Below, piece by piece: positions 8,210 to 16,741 of a DNA stretch of 32,904 bases. Position 1 is the stretch's first letter, and every line of letters starts with the position of its first letter. The stretch lies in the NCBI GenBank assembly GCA_913042995.1, contig CAJWMA010000006.1:1-32904 (forward strand), read 5' to 3'. Source of the DNA: an uncultured bacterium (GTDB lineage Bacteria > Planctomycetota > UBA8108). The position numbers were made by a program, and so were the translations under genes. The notes beneath the pieces are model-generated. The model was not told the origin of the DNA and did not search any database. It was given only the letters and a program-made list of their open reading frames with translations.

Positions 8210-11200
8210 ATGAAGCTGCTTGGTAAGGACCGTCGCTACCGGATTCTTGAAACCCTTGGTAAGGGCGGCAGCGGAGCCGTCTACAGGGCCTTTGATTCAG
8301 TAGAGAAGAGAGAGGTCGCGATCAAGGTGCTGAGCGCGGAGCTCTCCGCCTCGCAATCATCCCTGGCCAGCGAGGAATTCCGCCTCCTTGCCTCCCACAC
8401 ACACGCCAACCTGGTCCAGGTCTACGACTACGGCACCACGACCGATGGCCTGCGTTACTTCACCATGGAGCTGCTTGAAGGTGAGGATCTCCTCGGCTAC
8501 CTGGGCCGCACCCTGCCCGCACCAGCTGAACGAGCGGCGGCTCCGCACCTGGCCGACCTGCTCGACCAGGTGCTCGCGGCCCTCGATTACATCCACTCCA
8601 GGGGCCTTGTACACCAGGATCTGAAACCGCAGAACATCCTGGTCTCGGAGCAGGAGGGAGCGGCCCGGGTGAAGCTGATTGATTTCGGGCTTGCCAGGGC
8701 GGCTGGAACTGAGAGCCAGGAGCTCTCGGGGACGATCGAATACCTGGCTCCGGAGCTCATCAAGGGAGAGCCCCCCACCGCCCGAAGCGACCTCTACTCA
8801 CTCGGCATCCTTCTCCATGAAATCTTCCTGGGCCAGCCCCCCTTCCACGGCAGAAAGATGGAGGAGCTCATCAAGGGGCATCTCGAGGGCGGCGGCGTGG
8901 ACCCCGGCTCTCTTCCGCGAGAATACCGCGAGCTGACCATGCGGCTCCTGGAAAAAGACCCCGCGGATCGGCCGCGTGCGGCGGAAGAGGTTCGCCGGGA
9001 GCTGCCTGGCGCGCGCGAACGAACGCCGCATTCCCTGCCAGCCTTCTCGCCGGTTTTCGTCGGCCGCGAGGCGACCCTCTCAAAGCTTCTCGCACGCATC
9101 GCCGCTGAACCGGACGGCGGCCCCGGCGGTGCGCTGCTTCTCGGACCCACCGGGATGGGAAAATCCCGGCTGCTGCGCGAGCTCCAGGTTCGAACGCAGG
9201 TGAGCGAAATTCCGATCTACCTGGAAGCCTGCAGAGAGGAAGATCATCCCGGAGCGCTCCTCCAGCGTCTGCTCGGGCGCATCGCGGCCGAAAACGATGG
9301 CGAACACGGGCTCGTTGCAAGACTTGATGAATGCCTTGATAACCTGCTCCAGGATGACTCTGCGGGCGCCTCCATCGAGAGCTTCCACTTCAAGGTAACC
9401 AACCTCCTGGTGGAGCTCGCCGGGGGCGAAGCCTGCGCCATCGCCATCGATGACCTCCAATGGGCCGACAGCCTGAGCCTGAACACCCTTGCCCACCTCG
9501 CGCGCCGCGCGGCGGGAGCGGGGACGCCTCCAGGGCTCTTTCTTGCCTGCAGGCTCGATGGGGAAGAGGACCTTGGCTTTACCCGCAACCTCGAGGAGCT
9601 CTTCGATATTCCCGAGTCCCTCGAACGAATCACCCTCGAGGGCCTGGAGCCCGGTGACCTGTCCACCTACATGGAGAGGCTGCTGGGCCACGCGGAGGGA
9701 CTCCCAGAGGGGCTGCGGGAGCCGCTGCAGAGGGACACAGGCGGCAATCCTTTCTATATCGAAGAATACCTCCGATTGCTCGGGGACCTCGGCGCCTTCG
9801 AACGCAAGGGCTCTACCTGGACCCTCAAGGCGGATGTCTCCATCCCCATACCCGGCTCGCTCGAAGACGCCGCGCGCAGGCGCCTGGAAAACGTCGGTGG
9901 GCGGCGACGCGCCGTCCTCGAGGCCGCCGCTGTCCTGTCCAGACCCTTCAGCATCGAAGAGCTGCGCGGACTGCTGGCGCTCATCGATGGGGAGAAGCCA
10001 TCCCCCAAGGGAAAGCTGCGCGAGGCCCTCGATGGCGTTGTCCTTGACCAGCTCCTCAGGCGCGAGGGAAGCCTCTACTCCTTCGCGCACGCGGCGCTCG
10101 AACAGGCCGCCTATGCGGGCCTTGAAGAGAAGGCCCGCCGGAGCCTGCATGGGCAGGCCGCCGCCTGGCTGCTGCAGGAGAGCGGCCCGGAAAAGGAGCC
10201 GCCGCTTGAAGAGCTCGCGCGCCACCTCTTCTTCTCCGACCATCCGGAGCGCGCAAGGGAGAGCCTTGAGCGCGCGGGGCGACAGGCCCTTCGCCAGGGC
10301 GGCCTCCGCGAAGCCTCCACCTGTCTCGGCCGGGCCATCCAGGTCAGCAGGGAGCCCGAAGATCTCTTCTCCTCCTGCCTGCTGCGCGAGGAGGTCTGGG
10401 GCAGGCTTGGCCGCAAAGAAGAACAGCTCGAGGACATCGGACGGCTGCGCGAGCTGGCCGATGAGCTTGGCGACGAGACCAACCGAGGCGAGGTCACCCT
10501 GCGAGAGGCTCTCTATCTCGACTCCGTGGGGAAGAAGCGGGAGGGGCTTGCGAAGCTCGATGAGATGCTCGAAACGGGAACCGCCGAGGGTTCTCTCCGA
10601 GCACGGCTCCTGAATCGCCGGGGAATGTTTCTCCTGTTTCTCTCGGAATTCGCCGAGGCGGAGAGCTCGCTGCGCGCGGCCCTCCAGGTCGCCGGGGAGC
10701 TCGAAGACCAGGAGCTGCGGGCGGAATGTCTCCAACTGCTGGGCTCCGGACACTACCTCCAGGGCATCTACGATGAGGCTCTCGCGGAAATGGATGGAGC
10801 GCTGGCGATCAGGCGGGAGCTTGGAGACAACCAGAGAGCGGGCGCCCTGGAATCGAACATAGGGCTCATACGCCTCGACCGCGGCGAACTGGAAGTGGCC
10901 GAAGAACACTTCAAGGGCTCGCTGAAGACCTTTCGCCGGATCGGCCTGCGCAGCGCCGAGGCCGGCAACCTCGTGAACCTGGGGCTGGTATATACCGAGA
11001 TGGGACGGCTGGAGCGCGCCCTCGACTTCATCAGCGAGGCCCTGCAGATCCGGCGAGAGCTCGCCCATCGCCAGGGCATCGGCACCGACCTGGGCAATCT
11101 CGGGGCGGTGTGGATGCGCATAGGGAAATACGAAAAGGCCATACCGCTGCTGAAGCAGGCCATCGAGATCGCCGAGGAGGTCGAAAATCTCCCCTCGCTG

Positions 11201-13339
11201 GCGATCAACGAGAGCCGCCTGGCGACCATCCTCATCCACAAGGGGGAGGGGGAGGCGGCGGCCCGGGGACTCGAGCGAGCAAGGGCAGCGGCGGCGGATG
11301 GCGGCGGCAGCCGCCAGCGTCTCGAGATCCTCCTGGCTGGCGCGCGCCTCCAGCTCCACCAGGGGGCGCCGGCCGAGGCTGTCGGCGAGTTGGACCGGGC
11401 GCTCGAGGTGGCCTCCAAGGCGGGAGCCGGCAATTCGGTGATCGAGTGCCTGGGCCTGCGCGCCGAGGCTCTCATCGATAGCAACTCCCTGGAGGAGGCC
11501 GACAAGGTCTCCCTCGAAGCTGTCCGCCTGCTTGAAGAACACCCCGGCTGGCTCGATTGCTCCCAGGAGGTCTGGTTTACCCGTCACCGGGCGCTCACCG
11601 CTCTCCATTCAAGCGGACTGAAATCCGGCGACCCGGACGCCGCCCTCAGAAGGGCCTACATCCTCCTGCGGGAAAAGGCCGACGCCTTTGAAGACCCGGA
11701 CCTGCGAAGCGCCTTTATCGAGAGCCTGCCCCGCCACCGGGAGATCGACCGCGCCCATGCGGAACTCCTGACGAGAAGGCGGGAAGAGGCCGGAACCCGG
11801 GAGCGCTCCTTCTACGAGATCGCCAAGAGCCTGCACTCGATCGTCGATCTCGACCCGCTGCTAGACCACCTCCTTGAGCTGGCGATCGAGACCACCCGGG
11901 CAGGGAAGGGTCTCATCCTCCTGCGCGACCGGGAGCAGTCCCTGACAATCAGGGCGGTCCGCGGAATGCAGCGGGAATCGGTAACTGACGCCACGGAAAT
12001 CTGCCAGAGCGTAATCGAGGACGTAACCGTAGGCGGGGCGCCGGTGCTGGCCGTCGATGCGAGCTCTGACGAGCGCTTCCGGCAACGCGAAAGCATCATC
12101 TCTTTTAAGATCCAGACGCTGATGTGCGTCCCCCTCAGCGTCCGCAACGAGGTCCTCGGGGCCGTCTACGTTGATGGCCGGGGCACCGACAGCTTCTCCA
12201 CCGAAGATCTCGACTTCCTGGTTTCTTTCGCCCAGTTGGCGGCCATAGCCATCGATAACGCCAACCTGATGAAGAGCCTCAAGCAGGAGAACCTCTACCT
12301 GCGTAAGGAGGTTGAGACCCGCTACCAGTTCCAGAACCTGGTCTGCAACTCCGAGGTGATGCAGCAGCTCGCCCATCTCCTGGAGAAGGTCTCCCGCTCC
12401 GATGTCAGCATCCTGGTTACAGGCGAGACCGGAACCGGCAAGAGCATGGTCGCCCGGGCGGTCCATTACGCCAGCCAGCGCAGCTCGAAGCCTTTCGTCA
12501 CGGTCGATTGCGGAGCCCTGCCGGAAAACCTCCTGGAGAGCGAACTGTTCGGCCATCTCAAGGGCGCCTTCTCGGGCGCCGTCCACGACAGGACCGGGCT
12601 CATTGAAGAGGCCGATGGCGGGACCCTCTTCCTCGACGAAGTGACCAACACCTCGCTCGAGCTGCAGGCCAAGCTGCTGCGGGTGCTGCAGGAGGGCGAG
12701 ATTCGCAAGGTCGGCGAAAACAAGCCGCGGAAGGTCGATGTACGGATCCTGGCGGCGACCAACACCCCGATCCGGGAAGCTGTCGAGGAGGGAATTTTTC
12801 GCGAAGATCTCTTCTACCGCCTGAACGTCGTACCCGTAGAGATGCCCGCGCTGCGCGAACGCAGAGAGGACATCTCGGCGCTCACCATGATCTTTCTCGA
12901 ACTCGCCTGCGAGCGCTCCGGACGAAAAATGACCGGCTTTACCGAGGAGGCCATGAACCTGCTGGAGGCCGCCCCCTGGCGGGGCAATGTCCGTGAGCTC
13001 GAGAATTCGATCGAGAAGCTGGTGATCCTGGCCGAGGCGGAGCGCATCGATGGAGATACGCTGCGCGCGATCCTGCCGGGACTCTCAGGCGCGGAGAGCC
13101 CCGCGAGGCTTCCAGCGGCGGCGGCCCCAGCCGCCGCATCGCCGGAAGCGGAGCTGGCCAGGTTGGAAGATTTCGATCGACACTGGCAGGAGGCTGAGCG
13201 GCTCTACCTGCTCGCCCTGGTTGAGAAGGCGGCGTGGAACCTCTCAGCGGCCGGGCGAATCGCAGGGGTCCGTAACCGCAACACCCTCATCTCCCGGCTC
13301 AAGAAACACGGCATTCGAAGACCCGGCAAAGACAAATGA
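8210..13339 (+). CDS. Multidomain regulator: Ser/Thr kinase - AAA ATPase - TPR - GAF - sigma-54 AAA+ - Fis HTH
   Basis: A 1709-residue cytoplasmic signalling protein. Kinase domain about 9-265: GKGGSGAV loop, VAIK lysine, HQDLKPQN catalytic loop (Gln replaces the usual Arg of HRD), DFG, and APE in LAPE. Next comes an AAA_16-type ATPase (about 280-560) with Walker A GPTGMGKS and Walker B IAIDDLQWAD. A long TPR-like helical region spans about 650-1130. A GAF domain lies at about 1197-1357. A sigma-54-interaction AAA+ domain (about 1373-1610) has Walker A GETGTGKS, the loop GAFSGA (GAFTGA in most activators) and Walker B GGTLFLDE. A C-terminal Fis-type HTH (about 1660-1705, LSAAGRIAGVRNRNTLISRL) completes it. 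PknK-like kinase/ATPase/TPR proteins and sigma-54 activators are both known families; here they are joined in one chain. I prefer ATG 8210, though TTG 8207 is adjacent and in frame. The stop overlaps the ferredoxin start. Confidence 0.92.
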   Translation: MKLLGKDRRYRILETLGKGGSGAVYRAFDSVEKREVAIKVLSAELSASQSSLASEEFRLLASHTHANLVQVYDYGTTTDGLRYFTMELLEGEDLLGYLGRTLPAPAERAAAPHLADLLDQVLAALDYIHSRGLVHQDLKPQNILVSEQEGAARVKLIDFGLARAAGTESQELSGTIEYLAPELIKGEPPTARSDLYSLGILLHEIFLGQPPFHGRKMEELIKGHLEGGGVDPGSLPREYRELTMRLLEKDPADRPRAAEEVRRELPGARERTPHSLPAFSPVFVGREATLSKLLARIAAEPDGGPGGALLLGPTGMGKSRLLRELQVRTQVSEIPIYLEACREEDHPGALLQRLLGRIAAENDGEHGLVARLDECLDNLLQDDSAGASIESFHFKVTNLLVELAGGEACAIAIDDLQWADSLSLNTLAHLARRAAGAGTPPGLFLACRLDGEEDLGFTRNLEELFDIPESLERITLEGLEPGDLSTYMERLLGHAEGLPEGLREPLQRDTGGNPFYIEEYLRLLGDLGAFERKGSTWTLKADVSIPIPGSLEDAARRRLENVGGRRRAVLEAAAVLSRPFSIEELRGLLALIDGEKPSPKGKLREALDGVVLDQLLRREGSLYSFAHAALEQAAYAGLEEKARRSLHGQAAAWLLQESGPEKEPPLEELARHLFFSDHPERARESLERAGRQALRQGGLREASTCLGRAIQVSREPEDLFSSCLLREEVWGRLGRKEEQLEDIGRLRELADELGDETNRGEVTLREALYLDSVGKKREGLAKLDEMLETGTAEGSLRARLLNRRGMFLLFLSEFAEAESSLRAALQVAGELEDQELRAECLQLLGSGHYLQGIYDEALAEMDGALAIRRELGDNQRAGALESNIGLIRLDRGELEVAEEHFKGSLKTFRRIGLRSAEAGNLVNLGLVYTEMGRLERALDFISEALQIRRELAHRQGIGTDLGNLGAVWMRIGKYEKAIPLLKQAIEIAEEVENLPSLAINESRLATILIHKGEGEAAARGLERARAAAADGGGSRQRLEILLAGARLQLHQGAPAEAVGELDRALEVASKAGAGNSVIECLGLRAEALIDSNSLEEADKVSLEAVRLLEEHPGWLDCSQEVWFTRHRALTALHSSGLKSGDPDAALRRAYILLREKADAFEDPDLRSAFIESLPRHREIDRAHAELLTRRREEAGTRERSFYEIAKSLHSIVDLDPLLDHLLELAIETTRAGKGLILLRDREQSLTIRAVRGMQRESVTDATEICQSVIEDVTVGGAPVLAVDASSDERFRQRESIISFKIQTLMCVPLSVRNEVLGAVYVDGRGTDSFSTEDLDFLVSFAQLAAIAIDNANLMKSLKQENLYLRKEVETRYQFQNLVCNSEVMQQLAHLLEKVSRSDVSILVTGETGTGKSMVARAVHYASQRSSKPFVTVDCGALPENLLESELFGHLKGAFSGAVHDRTGLIEEADGGTLFLDEVTNTSLELQAKLLRVLQEGEIRKVGENKPRKVDVRILAATNTPIREAVEEGIFREDLFYRLNVVPVEMPALRERREDISALTMIFLELACERSGRKMTGFTEEAMNLLEAAPWRGNVRELENSIEKLVILAEAERIDGDTLRAILPGLSGAESPARLPAAAAPAAASPEAELARLEDFDRHWQEAERLYLLALVEKAAWNLSAAGRIAGVRNRNTLISRLKKHGIRRPGKDK

Positions 13340-13725
13340 CCCGACAGGAAGACGAAGACATCCTCCGGCAGCAGCGCGGCATCATGGAGGAGCTTGGGAT
13401 GACCGCGTCCCGCAGACACATCTTTCTCTGCTGTGACCAGACCAAACCCAAATGCTGCGGACGCGAGGAATCGATGGAGGCGTGGGACCATCTCAAGCGG
13501 CGGCTGAAGGAGCTGGGACTCTCCGAGCAAGGCGGAATCCAGCGAACCAAGGCGAACTGCCTGCGGGTCTGCTACGAAGGACCGATCGCGGTCGTCTACC
13601 CCGAAGGAGCCTGGTATTCGCGCTGCGGACCGGAAAACCTCGACCGGATCATCGAGGAGCACCTGCTGGGCGGGAAGGTGGTTGAAGAGCTCCTGATCGG
13701 GATCCACCCCCCCGGCGCAAGCTGA
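13336..13725 (+). CDS. (2Fe-2S) ferredoxin-domain protein, thioredoxin-like type
   Basis: A 129-residue protein whose ATG overlaps the regulator stop (ATGA, 13336-13339), so the two are translationally coupled. After about 30 residues comes HIFLCCDQTKPKCCG, then NCLRVCYEGP and a third Cys in SRCGPENL. The spaced cysteines followed by LLGGKVVEELLI match the thioredoxin-fold [2Fe-2S] ferredoxin family, in which four cysteines hold the cluster. Extra cysteines (paired CC at both ends of the first motif) leave the ligand choice open. No signal peptide is visible, so it should be cytoplasmic. It may carry electrons or sense redox state. Its linkage to the kinase/GAF/sigma-54 protein makes a sensory or partner role plausible but unproven. 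Confidence 0.88.
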   Translation: MTRQEDEDILRQQRGIMEELGMTASRRHIFLCCDQTKPKCCGREESMEAWDHLKRRLKELGLSEQGGIQRTKANCLRVCYEGPIAVVYPEGAWYSRCGPENLDRIIEEHLLGGKVVEELLIGIHPPGAS

Positions 13726-13731
13726 CACGCA

Positions 13732-15957
13732 TCAGAGGTTGCTCTTCCAGAAACCGAGCATCTTCCTGTAGAGATGGCGGCGGGCGTGATCGTCTCGAAT
13801 GCCGTGCTTACGCCCGGGATAGAGCATCATCTCGAACTGGATGCCGGCCCGGATCAGCTCATTCACGAAATGCAGGGTGTTCTGCGGATGAACGTTGTCA
13901 TCGTGGGTGCCGTGAACGATCAGCAGGTTTCCTCGCAACTCGGAAGCTTTGCGAACCAGGGAGGTGCGCTCGTAGCCCTCTGGATTGTCCTGCGGCCGCT
14001 TCATGAAGGCCTCCGTCCAGATCGTATCGTAATAGTCCCAATCGGTAACCGGGGCCACCGAGATCCCCGCGCGAAACTCACCGCTGCCGGTCATCGCCCG
14101 CAGGGTGAAGGAGCCGCCGCCGCTCCAACCCCAGATGCCCACCCGGTCGGGATCGACCCAGGGCTGCGATTTCAGCCAGCCGATGGCCTCGAGCAGATCC
14201 GCCAGCTCGCCGCTGCCCCACGCATCGTGAAGGATCCCATTTTCGAGAGCTTTGCTCCTGGCGGTAGCGCTCCTGTTGTCGCATCGAAAAACCACGTAGC
14301 CGTGATTCAAGAGCACCTGGTCGAAGTAGGTTCGGGAGGGCCAGGCATCCTTCACCATCGGGGCGGCCGGGCCTCCGTAGACGTGCATGATGACAGGGTA
14401 CTTGCGGCCAGGGCTGAAGCCGGCCGGCTTGAGCAGCTCCGCCGGCATCCTGAACCCGTCGCCGGTCTTGATGGAGAAATGCTCGGGAGAGCGCATGCCG
14501 AGGCTGGAAAAAATCTCAGGGCGCGCGGGCGCGACCACCTCGAGCTGACTTCCGTCCCGGGCGTGAAGCGCAAGAGAGGGCGGCGTCGAACCGCTTGAAT
14601 GCTGGTTAAAATAGAACTGCCCGCTCTCGCTGAAGCCGATCCCGTGGGTCCCGGCCTTCTTCGTCAATCGCTCGAGCCCCGAGCCATCGAGCCGGACCCT
14701 GTAGAGTTGCTTCTCGATGGAGGACTTCCGTATCGAGGTGAAATAGACCCAGCCGCCCTCCTCATCGATCGAATGAACCGCCTGGCGCAGCCAGGAGACG
14801 GCGCCGGCGGCTGAGCGGATCGCCCACTCACCGCTGGTGACCGGGCCGAGGAGTTTGCCGCTGAGGTCATACAGGTAGAGATGCATATAGCCGCTTCGCT
14901 CCGAGGCCCAGAGAAAGCGCTCGCTCTTCTTGAGGAAATAGAGGTCGTCATGAATATTCACCCATCCCTTGTCCCGCTCGGTGAGGATGTGAGTCGGCGG
15001 GCCTCCTTCTCGATTCACGAAGAACAGGTCCAGTCGCGTCTGGGAGCGATCCATGGTCTGCACCGCCAGGCGCCGGCTGTCGTTCAGCCACTTCACCCGG
15101 ACGATGTATTCATGTTCATGCTTCGAGAGGTCGACCCAGGTGGTCTTGCCGCTGGCGAGTTCGAGGACGCCGAGGCGAACGGTGGGATTCACGCCCCCGG
15201 TCTTCGGATACCGCTGCCTCGTCAGGTCTGGAATGTTCGGCTCAAAACCCTGGTAGACCATCTCGGTGACAGCCGACTCATCGGTACGCAGGTAGGCCAG
15301 CGCGGTGGAGTCTTCCGACCACCAGTAGCCCAGATCCCGCCGGGCGAAGACCTCCTCCCAATAGACCCAGGAGAGCGTACCGTTGAGCAGGGTGTCCGAC
15401 CCATCGCTGGTCAACCGCTGCTCGACGCCTCTACCCAGATCCCAGACGTAGAGGTCCCCCTTGCGTACAAAGGCCAGCCTGGAGCCGTCCGGTGACAGGC
15501 GGGGCGACTTTTCGCGCGCCTCGGTCCTGGTAATCCGGCTGATCGCCGAGGTCGACAGGTTGAGGGTGAAGAGGTCTCCGTCAAAGAGATAGACGCCCCA
15601 TCGCCCGCCCCGGTCGATCACCGCAGGCCAGCCCAGCCGGCTTGGCGCCTGGTCTTTGCCAAGCAGCGCCTCGAGCTGCTTCAGCACCTTCGCCGCATCA
15701 ACCAGGTCGACCCTCGTACGCGTCGCAGGATCGAGGCGCTCCAGGGTCTGTTTGTTCGCGGGTCGGCGCCGATCATGCAGGACAGCGGTGCCGTCAGAGA
15801 GCCAGGCGAAAGTTGGGATCGAGGCGGCGGCCTTTCCTTCGTCACTGTAGATCCATCCGACCGTGATTCCTCCGGAGGACCCGGAAGATTCAGCCAGCCG
15901 ACAACCCGATACCGACAGGAAGCAAAACGACAACAGCAGGGGGGCAAAATGTTTCAA
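13732..15957 (-). CDS. Lipoprotein dipeptidyl-peptidase IV-like serine peptidase (S9 family)
   Basis: A 741-residue exported peptidase. The frame can start at TTG 15975, but TTG 15957 has GGAGG seven bases upstream and gives MKHFAPLLLSFCFLSVSGC, a lipoprotein signal with lipobox VSGC, so I use 15957. An N-terminal beta-propeller (about 30-480; for example SRITRTEAREKSPRLSPDG and YWSEDS-type repeats) precedes an alpha/beta-hydrolase domain (about 490-741). The catalytic triad is visible: Ser in GIWGWSGGG, Asp in HGTHDDNVHP and His in GRKHGIRDD. Family members remove dipeptides after proline or cleave small peptides, so a role in peptide scavenging at the envelope is likely. Its 3' end is 6 bases from the convergent ferredoxin gene. 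It lies 65 bases downstream of msrB on the same strand. Confidence 0.92.
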   Translation of the reverse strand: MKHFAPLLLSFCFLSVSGCRLAESSGSSGGITVGWIYSDEGKAAASIPTFAWLSDGTAVLHDRRRPANKQTLERLDPATRTRVDLVDAAKVLKQLEALLGKDQAPSRLGWPAVIDRGGRWGVYLFDGDLFTLNLSTSAISRITRTEAREKSPRLSPDGSRLAFVRKGDLYVWDLGRGVEQRLTSDGSDTLLNGTLSWVYWEEVFARRDLGYWWSEDSTALAYLRTDESAVTEMVYQGFEPNIPDLTRQRYPKTGGVNPTVRLGVLELASGKTTWVDLSKHEHEYIVRVKWLNDSRRLAVQTMDRSQTRLDLFFVNREGGPPTHILTERDKGWVNIHDDLYFLKKSERFLWASERSGYMHLYLYDLSGKLLGPVTSGEWAIRSAAGAVSWLRQAVHSIDEEGGWVYFTSIRKSSIEKQLYRVRLDGSGLERLTKKAGTHGIGFSESGQFYFNQHSSGSTPPSLALHARDGSQLEVVAPARPEIFSSLGMRSPEHFSIKTGDGFRMPAELLKPAGFSPGRKYPVIMHVYGGPAAPMVKDAWPSRTYFDQVLLNHGYVVFRCDNRSATARSKALENGILHDAWGSGELADLLEAIGWLKSQPWVDPDRVGIWGWSGGGSFTLRAMTGSGEFRAGISVAPVTDWDYYDTIWTEAFMKRPQDNPEGYERTSLVRKASELRGNLLIVHGTHDDNVHPQNTLHFVNELIRAGIQFEMMLYPGRKHGIRDDHARRHLYRKMLGFWKSNL

Positions 15958-16022
15958 GGTGGTGCCTCCAGGCAAGGGGGAAAAGCTGGAAGAGGTTTCA
16001 GGAGCGGAAGCTCCCCGAGGGA

Positions 16023-16679
16023 TCAGGGCTCGCTGTTACCGGCATCGTCTTCTTCGCCAGCCTTCCCGGACAACTCGACGAATTTCAGGCTGATGCCGTT
16101 GATGCAATAGCGCAACCCGGTTGGGGCGGGCCCATCATCGAAGACATGGCCCAGGTGCCCATCACATTTCGCGCAGAGGACCTCGGTTCGACGAGAGAAG
16201 AAGCCGTTGTCCTCGGCCGTGGCGACATTCGCCTTGACCGCCGGAGCCCAGAAGCTGGGCCAGCCGGTTCCGGAATCATATTTCTCCACCGATGAGAAGA
16301 GCTCCGCTCCGCAACCGCCGCAGAGATAATTCCCCGACTTCTTGTTCCTCGAATAGCCACTCGAAAAACGCGGCTCCGTACCCTTCTGCCGCAGAACATA
16401 GAACGCCTCGGGAGACAGGCGCTCACGCCATTGCTCGTCGGTAAGGTCCGCCGCCGCCGGGGCGGCCTCCTCGGGGTTCTGCTGCACGACAGGTGCCTCC
16501 GTAGTTTCCTCGGTTTTCTCGGGTTCCGCAGCCTTCTCGGCCTGGACCGGCCTGGCGGAAGGCGCGGCCGGCGCGATTCGCGCCTCTGGATCACCAGCGC
16601 CCTCGCCGCAGGCGGAAAGGCCTAGCAGCGCCGCCAACACTCCCGCAGGTAACACTCCACGATACTTCATAAGCTCCAT
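16023..16679 (-). CDS. msrB: Exported methionine-R-sulfoxide reductase
   Basis: A 218-residue protein with a lipoprotein-type signal (LLGLSAC lipobox near residue 24), an Ala/Pro/Glu-rich linker to about residue 75 and an MsrB domain (about 80-208). The domain contains LSPEAFYVLRQKGTEPRFSS, both zinc-binding pairs CGGC and CAKC, GTGWPSFW, HLGHVFDDGP and the catalytic cysteine in RYCING. It reduces methionine-R-sulfoxide in proteins, here in the envelope because of the signal and linker. ATG 16679 is used; ATG 16670 is in frame three codons later with GGAG close upstream and could be the true start. It lies between two other exported-protein genes on the same strand, which may form a loose transcription unit. 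Confidence 0.93.
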   Translation of the reverse strand: MELMKYRGVLPAGVLAALLGLSACGEGAGDPEARIAPAAPSARPVQAEKAAEPEKTEETTEAPVVQQNPEEAAPAAADLTDEQWRERLSPEAFYVLRQKGTEPRFSSGYSRNKKSGNYLCGGCGAELFSSVEKYDSGTGWPSFWAPAVKANVATAEDNGFFSRRTEVLCAKCDGHLGHVFDDGPAPTGLRYCINGISLKFVELSGKAGEEDDAGNSEP

Positions 16680-16715
16680 CCTGAACTACCCCGCACGCGG
16701 ATGCAAGAGCCTGCA

Positions 16716-16740
16716 GCCGCCGAAAAACCCGCTCCGCGGC
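16716..16740 (-). terminator. Weak terminator-like hairpin after the second CehA-like gene
   Basis: Read on the minus strand, CCGC-GGA-GCGG is followed at once by GTTTTTC. An alternative outer GCCGC/GCGGC pairing also exists. The stem is only four base pairs, so readthrough to msrB is likely. Confidence 0.3.
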
Positions 16741-16741
16741 C

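Noticed and set aside
9080-11608. 842-codon antisense open frame opposite the kinase regulator
   Set aside because: It lies wholly on the complement of the TPR/ATPase part of a clear gene. Its product is low in recognisable motifs and reflects high-GC codon bias.
16001-16014. GGAGC-GGAA-GCTCC hairpin between msrB and the peptidase gene
   Set aside because: Only five base pairs and no T-run on either strand.
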